Positions 21,966-33,785 are shown, counted from the first letter of the stretch. The stretch is DNA of 60,000 nucleotides from Takakia lepidozioides (GCA_030704615.1 CM060732.1:80377171-80437170), one strand, 5' to 3'. Notes: generated from the letters alone by a model not told the origin. A program made the numbers and translations.

Positions 21966-23260
21966 CTACTCTCTGTAATCTAACAGGCATTCACCCCACC
22001 ATTGACTGGGGTCAGAAAAATATTCATTCCACAGCTTCTCCTCATCTCTTTTACGTGTTTTTGGATACTTTCATGTTGTCACATTGGCAGTATCATGTCA
22101 ACGTCACTCCAAACTAGATTCACTCAACCAGCTAACTTGCAGAATTCAACATGGAAATTTAGGGCCAATTCTGATAAGAGGGAAAAACAGGGTGAAATGT
22201 GTTGAAGAAGGTGCCTTCATTAGCAGTGCCTGATTTTATCAATTGTGCCGCTGCTGCTGCGGCTTCTAGTTGACCATCTACCCATGCAGGTTTCTTGTAG
22301 CTATCCGTCCACAGGGAATCATAGGTAATCTTGAGCTTGAAATCCGGCCCTCTTGGATGAATCTGGACGCAAACTCTATCCTTGCTCCTTCTGCTTCCAA
22401 CAGGCATTCACCTTTTTGCCTCAATTGTTCCACCATTGACTGGGGTCGGGAACGTATTCATTCCAGAGCTTCTCCTCGTCTCTGTTATCTATTTTTCGAT
22501 ACTTTCCTGTTGCCACAGCAGTAACATTGTCAAAATCAGTCCCAAACCACCATAGATCCACCAACGAGCTAACTTGCAGAATTCAACATGAAAATTTAGG
22601 GACGACTCTGATAACACGGAAAAACAGGGTGAAATGTGTTGAAGTGGGTGCCTTCATTAGCCGTGCCTTGTTCTATCAATTGTGCTGCTGCCGCTGCTAT
22701 ATCCAGTTGATCGTCTACCCACGCAGATTTCTTGTGCTATTGATCCACAGGGAATCAGAAGTAATCTTGTGTTTGAAATCCGGCCCTCTTCGATGAATCT
22801 GGACCTCTATCCCTGCTCCTTCAGCTATACAAATCATGAATACATCATCAGCCTTGCTGCTAGCAGCTGACACTGACGACGTGAAGTTCTTCCAGCAAAC
22901 ACCCCAACCCTACTTAATACCATAGTTCCAATTCTGAATTGCATATGCTTCTCTCTGTAGTTCAACATGCATTCACCTTTTTGTCTCCATTGTCCCACCA
23001 TTGACTGGAGTCGGAAAAGTGTTCATTCCAAAGCTTCTCCTCATCTCTTTTATCTGTTTTTGGATACCACAAATCCACCCAACGAGCTAACTTACAGAAT
23101 TCAATATGCATCTCAGGGCCGAGTCTGATGAGAGGGCAAAACAGGCTGAAAAAGCACCTCTTGTGTGTGCAGCTTGTGCCTGTAGTCAGGTAATGTCGGA
23201 TTGGTCTGTGAGAACCACCACGGTGCAGCTGAGCAGGCAGAGATTGAAACACGGCCTGCT
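21966..23260 (-). pseudogene. Array of OSB-like PDF-motif exons (organellar ssDNA-binding protein family)
   Basis: On the minus strand three units resemble the PDF motif of plant OSB proteins, which bind single-stranded organelle DNA. First-half exons read EEKLWNEHFSDSSQWWDNGDKK (23065-22975), KLWNEYVPDPSQWW (22500-22420) and KLWNEYFSDPSQWW (22035-21985), the first two ending at a GTGAAT donor. Second-half exons read IHPRGPDFKLKITYDSLW (22365-22210) and GPDFKHKITSDSLW (22790-22690), followed by a run of Ala and QLIK/QLIE. Stops and frame shifts occur in most units. No SSB-like N-terminal domain is seen, so this is probably the wreck of a multi-PDF gene. Confidence 0.6.
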
Positions 23261-23299
23261 AAGACCAAGAAAACATTCCAGGCAGCCTGGCCAAGTTAT

Positions 23300-23455
23300 C
23301 AAAACATTAACGACGATGATGTGGCGACGATGACATGGAGATAATGACGTGGCGACGACAATGACGTGGCGACGATGACATTGCCATGATGACGTGGTGA
23401 AAATGACGTGGCGAAGACGACCTTGCGACGATGACGTGGTGACAATGGCGTGGCA
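23300..23455. repeat. Minisatellite with repeated TGACGTGG
   Basis: Imperfect 12-15 bp units based on GACGATGACGTGGC. The bZIP-type hexamer core in the form TGACGTGG occurs five times. It lies 240-400 bases upstream of the MCU start codon. Confidence 0.75.
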
Positions 23456-23463
23456 CTGTGGCT

Positions 23464-23541
23464 GCCCTCAAATTCTAGCGACGACCGAAACTACGAAGCC
23501 CACTAGCTTCCGACCTTCGGTCGTCGCTAGAATTTGAGGGC
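23464..23541. repeat. Perfect hairpin, 26-bp arms and 26-base loop
   Basis: Arms 23464-23489 and 23516-23541 are exact reverse complements; they run GCCCTCAAATTCTAGCG... and ...CGCTAGAATTTGAGGGC. The arm contains CTAGCGACGACCGAA, like the terminal inverted repeats of some plant DNA transposons, so it may be a minimal foldback or MITE relic in the MCU promoter. Confidence 0.88.
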
Positions 23542-23714
23542 TTCTATCCCCTCTTATTTTTAAAGAAAAGAAAAAAAGCTTTGTTGGGACATGTGGGAAA
23601 TGTGAGGCCTGCAAGATCCGTTTCCGGCATTCCGTTAGGTCATGATGATGGAGGGCGACGACAATACTAAAAGGGGGAGGTGTCTGTGGGGTGGCAGGGA
23701 ACAAGGATAGTGTG

Positions 23715-24756
23715 ATGGCAGCCAGGCGGGTGCTGCTGGGCCTGCGCTCTGCTGCGGCTGTGGCAAGGGGAGAGGGAGTTGCGGCATGGCGTTGCCACAA
23801 AGCCAAGAAGTGGCAGGAGCCGGCCTGGGCGGATTCCTATTCCTGGTTGCTGCAGTCGACTAGGGGGTTGTTGCACAGCGCAGCGGGTGAGGATGACAGC
23901 GAGGAGCGTGGGGTGGAGGCGGAGAGGAAGAGTAGTAGGTTGGAGGTAGACGAACTCCGTGCCTGTGTGAGACATGTGCATGTGGCTGCGTTGAAGAAAA
24001 AATTGCGAGCGGATGGGCGGGAGGTGTTGAGTTTCGGTGAGCTTCTGCAAATCTGTCGACAAGATGGCGTGGCATCATCTGATGAGGAAGCGGCTCAGTT
24101 TGTGCGATCTTTGGATCAGGCAGGGGTGGTGTTGATATTTCGAAACAAAGTCCACCTTCAGCCTAATAAGGTATAGGCACAGAACCCATGTTGTAGGAAG
24201 TTTCAGACATAATGACAGGTTAATGGAGCAATATGATGGTGGTGGAGGTTGGTTATGAGAGGTGAGCATCTAAACGTGGATTGCTTGGATGTTGAGGGTG
24301 TAGATAGCAGAGTTGGTAGCAAATGTGCTTCCTCTCTCTTTCATGGAAGAGGATGATCCACGCAAGAAGGAACTGGAAGCGATGGCCAAGGAGAAGGCAC
24401 AGATTGACTTACAGGCGCACAGACAGATGCGCGGATTTTTGTGGACGGGCCTTGTGCTCCTCTCGGTTCAGGTTCTTATATTCTTTCGTCTCACATTTTG
24501 GGAGTTGTCATGGGATGTGATGGAACCCATTGCTTTTTTTGCGACCGCTGGTGGCATCGTCGCCGGCTATACGTATTTTCTCTTTACATCAAGGGACCCC
24601 ACTTACCAGGATTTTATGAAGAGGCTTTTTCATTCAAGGCAAAAGAAACTTTTCAAGAAAAGAAATTTTGACATTAAGAAGTTCAAGGAATTGGAGATGC
24701 AATGTCAAGGAGGATGGAAGCCTTTGAGGACAAATATGCTGAATGATGCGGACTAA
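23715..24756 (+). CDS. MCU: Mitochondrial calcium uniporter (MCU family), two exons
   Basis: The pore protein for Ca2+ uptake through the inner mitochondrial membrane. Exon 1 is 23715-24170 (donor AAG|GTATAG) and exon 2 24313-24756; phase 0 joins give about 299 residues, usual for plant MCUs. I chose ATG 23715 because MAARRVLLGLRSAAAVARG is an arginine-rich, acid-free mitochondrial presequence; an in-frame ATG at 23691 would add eight residues. The N-terminal domain is LRADGREVLSFGELLQ. Exon 2 has a coiled-coil segment (about 162-190), TM1, the selectivity filter WDVMEPIAFF (about 219-228) and TM2, then TSRDPTYQDFMKRLF typical of plants. No frame damage. The TGACGTGG minisatellite and the hairpin upstream are possible control elements (inference). 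Confidence 0.92.
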
Positions 24757-25761
24757 GGGTGAAGCTTTATACTTGGTTTTCACGGTCCATTTTTTCAAAC
24801 AAGTAAGGAAAGAGCTCCGTGTTGATCTTGCGATTCTCCTGTCATTCCTTGGCTATTGCGGGTATTTAAATGAATGCCATCGCCACCGCCAAGTTTGAAG
24901 AGCCACTGGCACAAAAGTCAGGTGCAGGTGATCTGTCGATCTCACCAAGGGTTTCATTTTGGTTCATTTTGTGAATGTTGGGAATTGGATTGTGCTGTTC
25001 ACATTGACCATGGCGAGTAATCTAGCGCCAAATGACTGATCCATGCTTACTAATTTGGGTTTGTATATTTTTGGTCAGGCAGTTTCTTAGAATGGTTGTA
25101 AAATGCATGTGGGCTGATGCGATGTAAAAGGCCGGGTCAAGCTCTCTGCTTCGTTCAGACAGTTTTCACTTTATTCATACTTTCTTTCTATTCAGAAAGG
25201 TTGGAAGGGTGATCATCGTGGGTCTATGCAAATATAGTATGAAGAGGTGAAGAGATGAACCTTGGTTTCACAAGCTCTAAAGAAGGACTTCATGCTCGAG
25301 AGCTTTAGCATATGCAGACAACTGTGGGCTGCAGCAGTCTTTGCCAATGGTGAGCTTTAACACAAGTTTTTTGATAATTACCCGGTGTTCTTGAGGATTT
25401 CAAATTTTAGGATGAGGAGGGTATGACTTTATCTCTCTTATTTAGAGCGGTGTGTGCCAGCTTCCTGTATACGATGTACTTGTTCAGTTTGTGGACAGAT
25501 AGACTGGTGTATACTTCTTGGTGGGTAGATTGGCATCTGTGTAGGATACAAAAGGGTCTTGAAGTGGACATTATAGCCCATTGGATGCTGTGCCAGAAAA
25601 CTACAATTTCATATTGTCATGCATATAGTTTGTGAACGAAATATGGAGGTGTGAAATGGATTTCAGCTGTTGTGACTCAATTCATTTAAGTTCCAAGTTC
25701 ATAAGTGGCACTGGCCAAGCCAAGAAGTGAGAAAGATTCTATTCCCGCCTCAGTCTTGGCT
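24757..25761. other. MCU 3' flank, no gene seen
   Basis: No domain, RNA gene or clear repeat. It ends in the CT microsatellite that served as target for LINE-2. Confidence 0.5.
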
Positions 25762-25791
25762 GCTCTCTCTCTCTCTCTCTCTCTCTGTCCA
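25762..25791. repeat. (CT)n microsatellite ending GTCCA, LINE-2 target
   Basis: A CT run followed by GTCCA. The same TCTCTCTGTCCA string recurs at 30186-30197 and 30264-30277, right after two LINE-2 3' ends, so it is the target duplication. Confidence 0.8.
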
Positions 25792-28700
25792 TCATGGATG
25801 ATGTGTCCTTTAAAACTACATGCTCTAGCTTAGGCTTGGATTTCATGGCTAATGGTACCATCTCGAGACTTGATAACAGGGGTACGTTGAAGGTTGCAAT
25901 GACCAAAAGTGCTTCTAATAGAGTCCCGCATCAATTCAATCTCAAAGAAGTTCGTCCCTTGACTGGCTAGAGAGCGGTCTTAGACATTGGTGATTCAATG
26001 GGGCGCTCTAGGAAGACAACCAAGGGCAACAACTTCAACTTGAGAGTTTCTAATCGGTTTGATGCTCTGGATGAGGTTGAATCCAAACAGCCAGAAGGAC
26101 AAGATGCCCCTAAGTGTACGGAACCTGAACGTCCTGAATCTGAAGGATTTGGTACTCTGAATGGTTTACTAATCCTCAAGGTTTACACAAGACGAACAAA
26201 TTCTATACACGGGGTGATTGTCCCCAAGCCGTCAGATGGACAATCTGTCTCTAAGTGTGCAGAGCCTGAACGTCGTGTAACTGAAGGATTTGGTACTCTA
26301 AATGGCTTACCAATCCTCAAAGTCTACACAAGACGAGCAAAATCTATACACGGGGTAATTGTCCCCAAGCAGTCTGACGGACAATCTGCCCCTATGTGTG
26401 CGGAGCCTGTGCGTCGTGTAACTGAAAGATTTGGTACCCTGAATGGTTTACCAATTCTCAAAGTTTACACAAGACGAGCAAAATCTACACATGGGGTAAC
26501 TGTCCCCCCTTTGCAGAACGGTTGGCCGTCCAGGAGCAATCACAAGCTACCTAGACGACAAACAATTCACACGCAAAGGGCTGGCTTGCGGCTGGCCACT
26601 TTCAACTTCTCAGGGTTGACGAACCAAAGGAAACAACTTGAAGTGGGACAAGTTCTTCGGACTAATGATATTCATATCTGTGCTGGGCAAGAAACATGGG
26701 AAACGTCGGATAAACTGGTTGGAGATGTCATTGGTTATAAATGGGCAGGTAAGATGTGTACTCTCAAGGCAGCCTCTGCCAAACGCGGTCAAAAAGGGGT
26801 CGGATTCTTTGTCCGTGATTTCTTGTTTGACAATTGTGAAATTATCAACAAGGGTTTGAGGTACGAGCATAGTATCTGGCTAAAACTGAATTTGAAGGGC
26901 GGCATGAGTACAAAGGACCTCTTTGTTGGTTGTGTTTACATGCCCACAGAGGGGACCCTTAGTGCTGACGCAGACAAGGCCTTCGAAGATGTAAAACTGG
27001 ACTGTGCTTCGTTCCTTGCCAAAGGTCAGGTGGTACTATTGGGGGACTTCAATGCCCGGGTGGGCAAAGGGATCCATCAGGACGATATCATTGGACCTTT
27101 TGGTGAGGACGAGCTGAATTCTAATGGCAGACGGTTAATTAACTGTCTAGAAGAGCTTCAGCTTTTGACCTTGAATAACAGGACAAGAGGTGACCAAGTG
27201 CAGTGGACTCGTGAGAAATCCCAAACTGGGGAACGTTCCATTGTGGACTATATCATAATGGACAAAATTTTGTTCCCCCAGTGTGCCAATGTGTTGATCG
27301 ACAGAACTGATATTGGTACCTCTGACCACTTCCTGGTTTGGACTGAGATCAAAAGGTGTTTTCCCACCACCAAGAGATCTGTGAAACGTTCGATTCGGAA
27401 GTGGCGCATAGAAAAATTCCACAATGAGGAGGTCAAGGCTGAGTACGTCCAGGCCTTGCAAGAGGCTCTCCCTCATTTTGTCCAATCACTCCAAGAACTT
27501 CAGTCACGCTCTGTTAACGCAAGAAATGAAGTCGAAAGAGCAGTGGACTCTTGGGAGAGTTTCGTTTCCTCCGTGGCTGACAAGATCATTGGGAGGAAAC
27601 TAATTGTCTGCGGTAGAGCAGTTAATTGGTGGACTAATGAGATTAAACTCAAGATAGCTGAGAGACGAGCCCTCTATAAAGAGTGCTGCAATTTGGAAAC
27701 CAACAGAGAATTGTGGGCGAGGTACTACCAGCTCCGTAAAGATATCAATCAGCTTGTTAGGTCTCAGAAGAAATTATACTGGGACAAGTTATGCAGTGAA
27801 ATAAACTCAAACCACCATGGTGGTAATGACAAGAAATTCTGGTTGGCCCTTCAACATTTGTACAAGCCGAAAAACGGTCAGCAAGTACAAGTGCTGAAGA
27901 CTACTAAAGGTGCAGTGGTGACTTCATCGGTTGACATTGTCAAAACCTTTGAAACTCACTACAGTATCCTTGGCAGAACTTCTAGGTCTAACAGTGAGGG
28001 GTCTTCTGCTGAATGGAGGGACACAGTTGGAAAAACTGTTCCTACGATTCAAAACAGCCCTGATGAACTGGAGTATATTTCAATGGCTTATAATGAACCC
28101 ATTAGTTCTTCTGAGATTGTGGAAGCAATTGAACATTTAAATGGATATAAAGCTGGTGGACCTGATGGTATTGTCAACGAGCTTATCAAGCACGGTGGCG
28201 ATCCCATGATAGAGGCCCTAGTTCTCCTCTTTAACCTTATCTGGAAGACTGAAATGATCCCCTTTCGCTGGCGACAGGGGGTCATTGTCAATCTATACAA
28301 GAAGGGTGACAGAGAAGAACCGGGGAAATACCGTGGCATCACGCTCCTCAATGCTGTTGGCAAGACATTCTGCAGAGTTATAAGTACTCGTCTCGAGGTT
28401 GATCTGGAGTCTAGAGGTTGTTTCCACGAAGGCCAAGCTGGCTTTCGGCGAAACAGGGGCTGTGTGGATCATATCTTCACTCTAAGCCAGATTATCCAGG
28501 GAAGGAAAAAAGAAAGGAAACCCACTTATGTCTTTTTCCTGGATGTCAAAAAGGCTTATGACACAGTGTGGAGAGATGGCCTATGGTTCCGCCTCTGGTC
28601 TTGTGGGATCAAGGGAAAGATGTGCAGAGTTGTCCACAACTTGTATGCTCACACCAAAAGCTGTGTCACTGTTAACGGACAGAAGTCCAACTTCTTTGAC

Positions 28701-30185
28701 ATAGACCAAGGTGTAGCTCAAGGATGTACTCTCTCCCCTCTGCTCTTCAATGTTTTCATCAATCAACTCCTCGAGGATGTGGAAAGTGAGGGATTTGGGT
28801 TAAGGGTGGGTGATACCACCATACCAGCCCTTATGTTTGCGGATGACTTCGCAGGCATAGGGGAGACTCCAACCAATCTCCAGGAGTTGATTGATTGCGC
28901 GAAGAGATACTTGGATCTTTGGGGGCTAGAGGCTAATGTCAGCAAATGTGCAGTGGTAGCATTCAACGACAGAGGAGAGGGAGGAAGTGATCTTAAGTGG
29001 CAGTGGGGTAGTCAAGAGATCCCGGTCCTCCCTTCCTACACTTACCTGGGCGTTGAGTTCTCCTCCAATTGTAATTGGGATGCACATATCCGGAAAGTTG
29101 TTCAAACTGGCAAGGGCAAAGCTCTGGGGCTCACTAAATTTTTCCACTGCAGAGGGGTCAACTCTGAGGTTAAGAAAACCATGCTTTGTCGCGTTATTAG
29201 ACCTGCCTTGGAGTACGGATCTGCTATATGGATTGATAACTCCAACCAGGCTAAGTCTCTAGAATCCATTCAAGTGGGGGTGCTTAAGGAGTGTATGTGA
29301 GCATGCTCCAAAACAGCCAATGTGGTTGTTCGGGGTGAGTTTGGCATTCCGTCCTTAAGCTCCCAACGAGATGAATTCAAGGTCAGATGGTGGGGTCAGC
29401 TGCAACATATGCCCAACACCAGATATCCTAAGTTAATCGACTCTATATCTTGGAAACAGGACAGCCCTGTCAAACAGGCTAAGTCCTGGCAGAAGAGAGT
29501 AGAAGAGATCCTCAAGGACCTGGACCTGGATCCGCAAGTCTTGACCCTGCTGGATAAATCTGACTTAGAGGCTGTAGTGTCCTCAGCCATGTCTGTTGCC
29601 ATGAGATTGTCTGATGAAAATGAAGTTAGGCAGAAAACTTCCCTGAACTTGTTTCCAGTCTGTGACATGGGGGAGGACATCTTGGATGACCTCAAGGGTC
29701 TACCCACTCTCGGCACTAGACTGAAATTTAAACTCAGGGCAGGAAACCTACCTTTGAACAGCAAACAGAAGCAGAGAGGAAAGGGAGAGTGCAATTGCCC
29801 GTTGTGTGGGCAATCTGAAGACAGTATTCATTTTCTGATACACTGTCCGGGGTTCTCTCACCAAAGAGACTCTCTCTTCAAATCTATTAAGGGTATTGTG
29901 CCTGTACCCCTGTTTACCAACTTTGAAAGTCTCGAGGCTGAGCCAAAAGCCCAGGCCCTCCTGAGGCCTAGTTTTTGGGCAAATCACACACAGCAGATTG
30001 ATGCTTGTGTGAAGGGATTTCTAGAGGATATCTGGAAAACCCAGATTAATTCTATATATGGAGGTAAGTCTTACTACCAACGTCAGCCCCTGACAGAGGT
30101 AGGTTCTGTCCCTTTTGTTCCCGCTCAAACTGGGCGCGGGGTCAATGGCCACAAGGCTATGGCAAACAACGTCTTATGAGTACAA
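25792..30185 (+). mobile_element. LINE-2, near full-length APE-type non-LTR retrotransposon
   Basis: About 4.4 kb: roughly 200 bases of 5' UTR, one long reading frame (25998-30179) and almost no 3' UTR, ending CTTATGAGTACAA without poly(A). Flanked by TCTCTCTGTCCA duplications. A very short second copy of the same 3' end follows at 30198-30263. A 5'-truncated copy at 40510-41220 differs in only five of 212 residues by eye, so the family moved recently. The 5' end was inferred from the target duplication. Confidence 0.88.
25998..30179 (+). pseudogene. LINE-2 polyprotein: repeats, APE endonuclease, reverse transcriptase, zinc finger; one in-frame stop
   Basis: One frame of about 1393 codons with a single TGA (29298-29300) after codon 1100. 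Residues about 50-180 hold three tandem copies of a 47-residue unit with GTLNGLPILKVYTRR. The APE-like endonuclease covers about 196-450: ATFNFSGLTNQRK, GQETWE (Glu), LLGDFNARVG (Asp, Asn) and TSDHFLVW (Ser-Asp-His). RT covers about 700-960: YRGITLLNAVGKTF, GFRRNRGC, FFLDVKKAYDTVW, QGCTLSPLLFN and the catalytic MFADDF. Near residue 1264 is a C-terminal zinc finger CPLCGQSEDSIHFLIHC. I see no RNase H. The order (EN, RT, zinc finger) fits APE-type LINEs; the clade was not settled. Apart from the TGA it looks intact. Confidence 0.88.
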
Positions 30186-30197
30186 TCTCTCTGTCCA

Positions 30198-30263
30198 TCC
30201 GCTCAAACTGGGCACGGGGTCAATGGCCACAAGGCTACGGCAAACAACGTCTTATGAGTACAT
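30198..30263 (+). mobile_element. Second LINE-2 3' end, about 65 bases
   Basis: Repeats the last 65 bases of LINE-2 (CCGCTCAAACTGGGC...GAGTACAT) and is followed by its own TCTCTCTCTGTCCA (30264-30277). It looks like an extremely 5'-truncated insertion at the same target as the long copy. Confidence 0.8.
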
Positions 30264-30277
30264 TCTCTCTCTGTCCA

Positions 30278-31110
30278 ACCAAGAGGTGGTTGTGAACTGT
30301 AGGTTAAATGAGCTCAGAAAAAGGGAATGCACAGGCCTTCTCTGTGCAGATAGCACTTAAATCCGAGTGCAATGCTACAGGATTTCTTATGGACCAAAGG
30401 CCTTGTTGTAGTGACAATAATACTATCTTGGACATGTTTCACTCATTGGGAGACTCTTGAAACAATATCAAAAGCTGCGACCCTCCTTGAGTTTACGACG
30501 GGTGAATTCTTGAATTCTTGAATGAATTGACTCTGGAGGTAAAATCTAAAAAAACCTCCAGGAGAAAATTTGGAAACAGAATAAACATATCTCAAAGGAG
30601 GGTCCAATTACTGGATCGCCTAAGCAATGGAAAATGCCATAAAAATTCTGGACATGACAAGTCCTTGGCCCTTTCGGGTAGGCGGGTACTACAAGCCTTC
30701 TGCCCCACGTGGTGGCCCCATTCTTCTCTTCTCCCATGGCCCCTCCCTCTCTCTTCCCGCTCTTTCTGCTCCACTAAAACCAAGGGGTGGGGCTATAGCC
30801 TCAAAGCGATTGGACATAAAGTGTTGTTACTGCACCTGCCGTTCCCACACACATCCACACATAACAGCCGGCAGAAAGTTTCTTTTCTTCTACCATGCAT
30901 TCCTACTGATAACTGTAAATTCTATGTGCTATCCCTGTGCTATCAGTATGTGTTGACTACTGATAATTCACTAATATCAAGCAGTCGCAGTAGGACTTGT
31001 GAGTGCTACTTGACTTCTGTTCACACAGAAGCAACATCTCAGGATGTCCTTGATTGATGACCCAAAAATGCTGAGAAAAATGATCTGAGGCTGGTTTCTC
31101 ATTGTTTCAG
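30278..31110. other. No recognisable gene between LINE-2 and the FRO remnant
   Basis: Open stretches here show no domain. The membrane and heme part of ferric reductase that should precede the next feature is not visible. Confidence 0.45.
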
Positions 31111-31739
31111 GTATGAAGTTTCATGCCTTGAGCTTTGTTTTCCTTAATGTCCCGGGAATTTCATCACTGCAGTGGCATCCCTTCAGTGTGTTGTCCAGCC
31201 CTTATGATGGCGATGACCATCTGAAGTTGTTGGTGAAACCTCTTGGAGAATGGAGCAACAAGCTGAAACATGCAGTAACTGCTGCGGTGAAACCAGCACC
31301 CTGCCCTTTTGCTCTGCTGATGGTTGTGGAGGGCTCTATGGATCCAACTACTTTCTAGAGTGAGTTTTTCGCCTTTCTGGCATATTGACAAATGATCTCA
31401 AGATGTAGTCTTTGCTGATATATCTGGAGGCTTGCAGTTGAATTTATTGTCGATAGATTTAAATCCCAAGTTATGCAGATGTGCTTACACTAGCAGGCTG
31501 AGAGAGGTTTAGAGCATTACATGTGGTGCTTTACAGTTTGAAGTTGTTAACTGTGTGAGTTTCTTGTCAGGTACTTTTAATTATCACCATCCGTAAATGC
31601 TGGATATGTATATTACCCTGAAGGCCTTACGCCCCAATGTATGGACTTCGATACAGCAGTCAATCCCTGAGAAATAGGATGACTGTCCTGAAAACTAGGA
31701 GACGTAGCTTAGGTGAATTATGGAGAGCTGCAGGTGGGG

Positions 31740-31773
<34 letters not shown>

Positions 31774-32528
31774 GTGACAGGCACATCGGGTGATGTGGGC
31801 AGGTACAAAGTCCTGATGCTGGTAGAGGGAGGCATTGGCGTGTCGCCTTTTGTGGCCATCCTTCGCGTCCTGTTCCAACGGTACCAAAGGCAGGAGGCCT
31901 CTCTTCCAAATGACATAAATCTAATCTGGGCTGTCAAAACGTCCCAAGAACTTCACCAATTTGTCCTGGTTATGATCTGAAGCTCTGTCTGAATTTGCAT
32001 GTATTCGTTACTCAAGGACTCGAGACCAGTTTGCAACGTGAGCCTCAACATCTTGACACTTTCAAGAGTTCCCCCATCCTGTCCTCTCTGTACAAAGTAG
32101 AGGCCTCAAAGAAGCCAATATGTGTTTTAGTTGGCACAGGAAGTAATGTGTGGATCAGCATGTGTATGGGTGCCTCAATACTTGGATACGTTATTGTTAC
32201 ATGTTTCATAGGACATTATTATTTGGAACCTCATGACCACAATACCTATGTGGTGGTTCCGTGGTGGGTGAGGGGTGTCCTAGTTGTAGTAAGCATGGAA
32301 TTAGGTGTCGTGCTTTTTGGGCAATTGCAGTGTGGAAGGCCAATCTAGACCAATCTAGCAGGGGAAGCAACAGAAGTGATGTGGGCTCTAAGCTGGATGG
32401 ATCGAAGACCGCACCACTGCTCTCGAATGTGGAAGATGATGGCAATGTGCTTGCCAGTGACAGTGGTGGCAATGATAAATTGGTGCATCCAGCCAACACG
32501 CACTTTGGGTATAGGCCCGACATGAAAG
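31111..32528 (+). pseudogene. Ferric-chelate reductase (FRO family) fragment
   Basis: FRO proteins are membrane flavocytochromes that reduce Fe(III) or Cu(II). Exon 31111-31359 gives the FAD-binding part (FLNVPGISSLQWHPFSV); donor GTGAGT. Exon 31803-32528 gives the NADPH-binding part (LMLVEGGIGVSPFVAIL, where FROs have A for E), LNLHVFVTQ, the C-terminal membrane region (VLVGTGSNVWISM, WWVRGVLVVVS) and THFGYRPDMK. Three single-base losses break the frame: in GGG near 31331, CC near 31965 and TTTTT at 32314-32318. The N-terminal heme membrane domain and the last C-terminal block are absent. A (TA)n run lies in the intron. Confidence 0.82.
31741..31770. repeat. (TA)n microsatellite
   Basis: An uninterrupted run of alternating T and A in the intron between the two FRO exons. 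Confidence 0.95.
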
Positions 32529-33785
32529 GTTCTCCCTCTCTCACACTAACAGTGAATAAATTTCCAGGTTGATTCTAGGTTCATGTACACAAGCCATTGT
32601 GCAGATCCAGTTAATGTTAGCTATGCTTTTTGAAGCATCTTTTGCGAAGAAAACCAATAGGTTGCCAGCTGATGTATAAATCTGTCTTGGTTTTGCTTGT
32701 ATGCAAGAGCAGTTCACAGACACGTTGTGGTTCTTGCAGTTATGTAGGCCAGTGCACCACTGAACTCGACCACTGATTCTGATTCAGTATTTACCTGAGT
32801 CTATCAAGAGTACGTCCTCATGAGCGTGCAACCCTTGAGATGACCTTAGTTATGAATCAGGCTAATTTCCGAATTCCACAGGGGTTTCATGCATGAAGAT
32901 GTTATTTCTTCCTATGATGCTGCACTGACTGCGATGTCTCGCAAGGTTTCATACTTCCAGGACCCAGAGAGGAAAAAGTGGAGGAGCCCCAACCTCTTCA
33001 CTAAAAACAAAGCATAGTTTGCAATGCCAACCAGAATCTAGACCAGGAGTGCATTTCTTTGGCAAACAAATAACCAGTTCTGCTTCAGGAAACTGCCCTG
33101 CTTTGGTTAGAGCCACATCCATCTTTGACCACACCCTCTTCCTTCCTCTTCCTTCTCTACACTGCAACCAGCATTCTTGGAGGGGAGTGGGTACACTATG
33201 AAGAATAACAAACCCATCCGGAACAAGCTCTCTATGTATTTCATTGTGGGATTACTGAGAGGCTTCTTTGTCCTCATGCAGACGCGTGTGACACATAGGA
33301 TTGCAACGTTCCAGTTGGGACTAAATGACTAAACTGATCACAGAACGTTCTTGCCAGGCAGGCTCACATTAATCATCGTTGCACTTACTCCAAGATCCTC
33401 AAACAACTTGTGGAGCATGATTTTGTATGCAGCTGCCTCCGCTGTGGCTGTCTCCAAGTAAAGGTCCTTGTCCAGTCCTCAAACAGCTGCAATTTGACTG
33501 TAGTCCAGTTCTTCTGGCAAGAATGGCCACCTAAATTGGATTTGAAAATTTCACCATCGATTATCTTTGAGCAGTGAAACTCTCAAAATCCTCTGCAATC
33601 AGGTTTCCTGCAACTTTGCTGGAAATTATGATTTCCTCATCATAATCACCCTGGGCAGCTCAGACAGCATTGGGTACTGACTGCTGGTTTCAACAAATCA
33701 TTTTCTTTTACCTCCGCTTGTTGCTTAACAGAAGCGGGAGAAATCACAACCTTTCCACTACCCCAAATGAAGCGTTGCACTTTGT
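32529..33785. other. No recognisable gene
   Basis: One AG|...|GT bounded open stretch (about 32880-32945) does not match FRO or anything I recognise. No RNA gene or repeat was seen. Confidence 0.4.
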
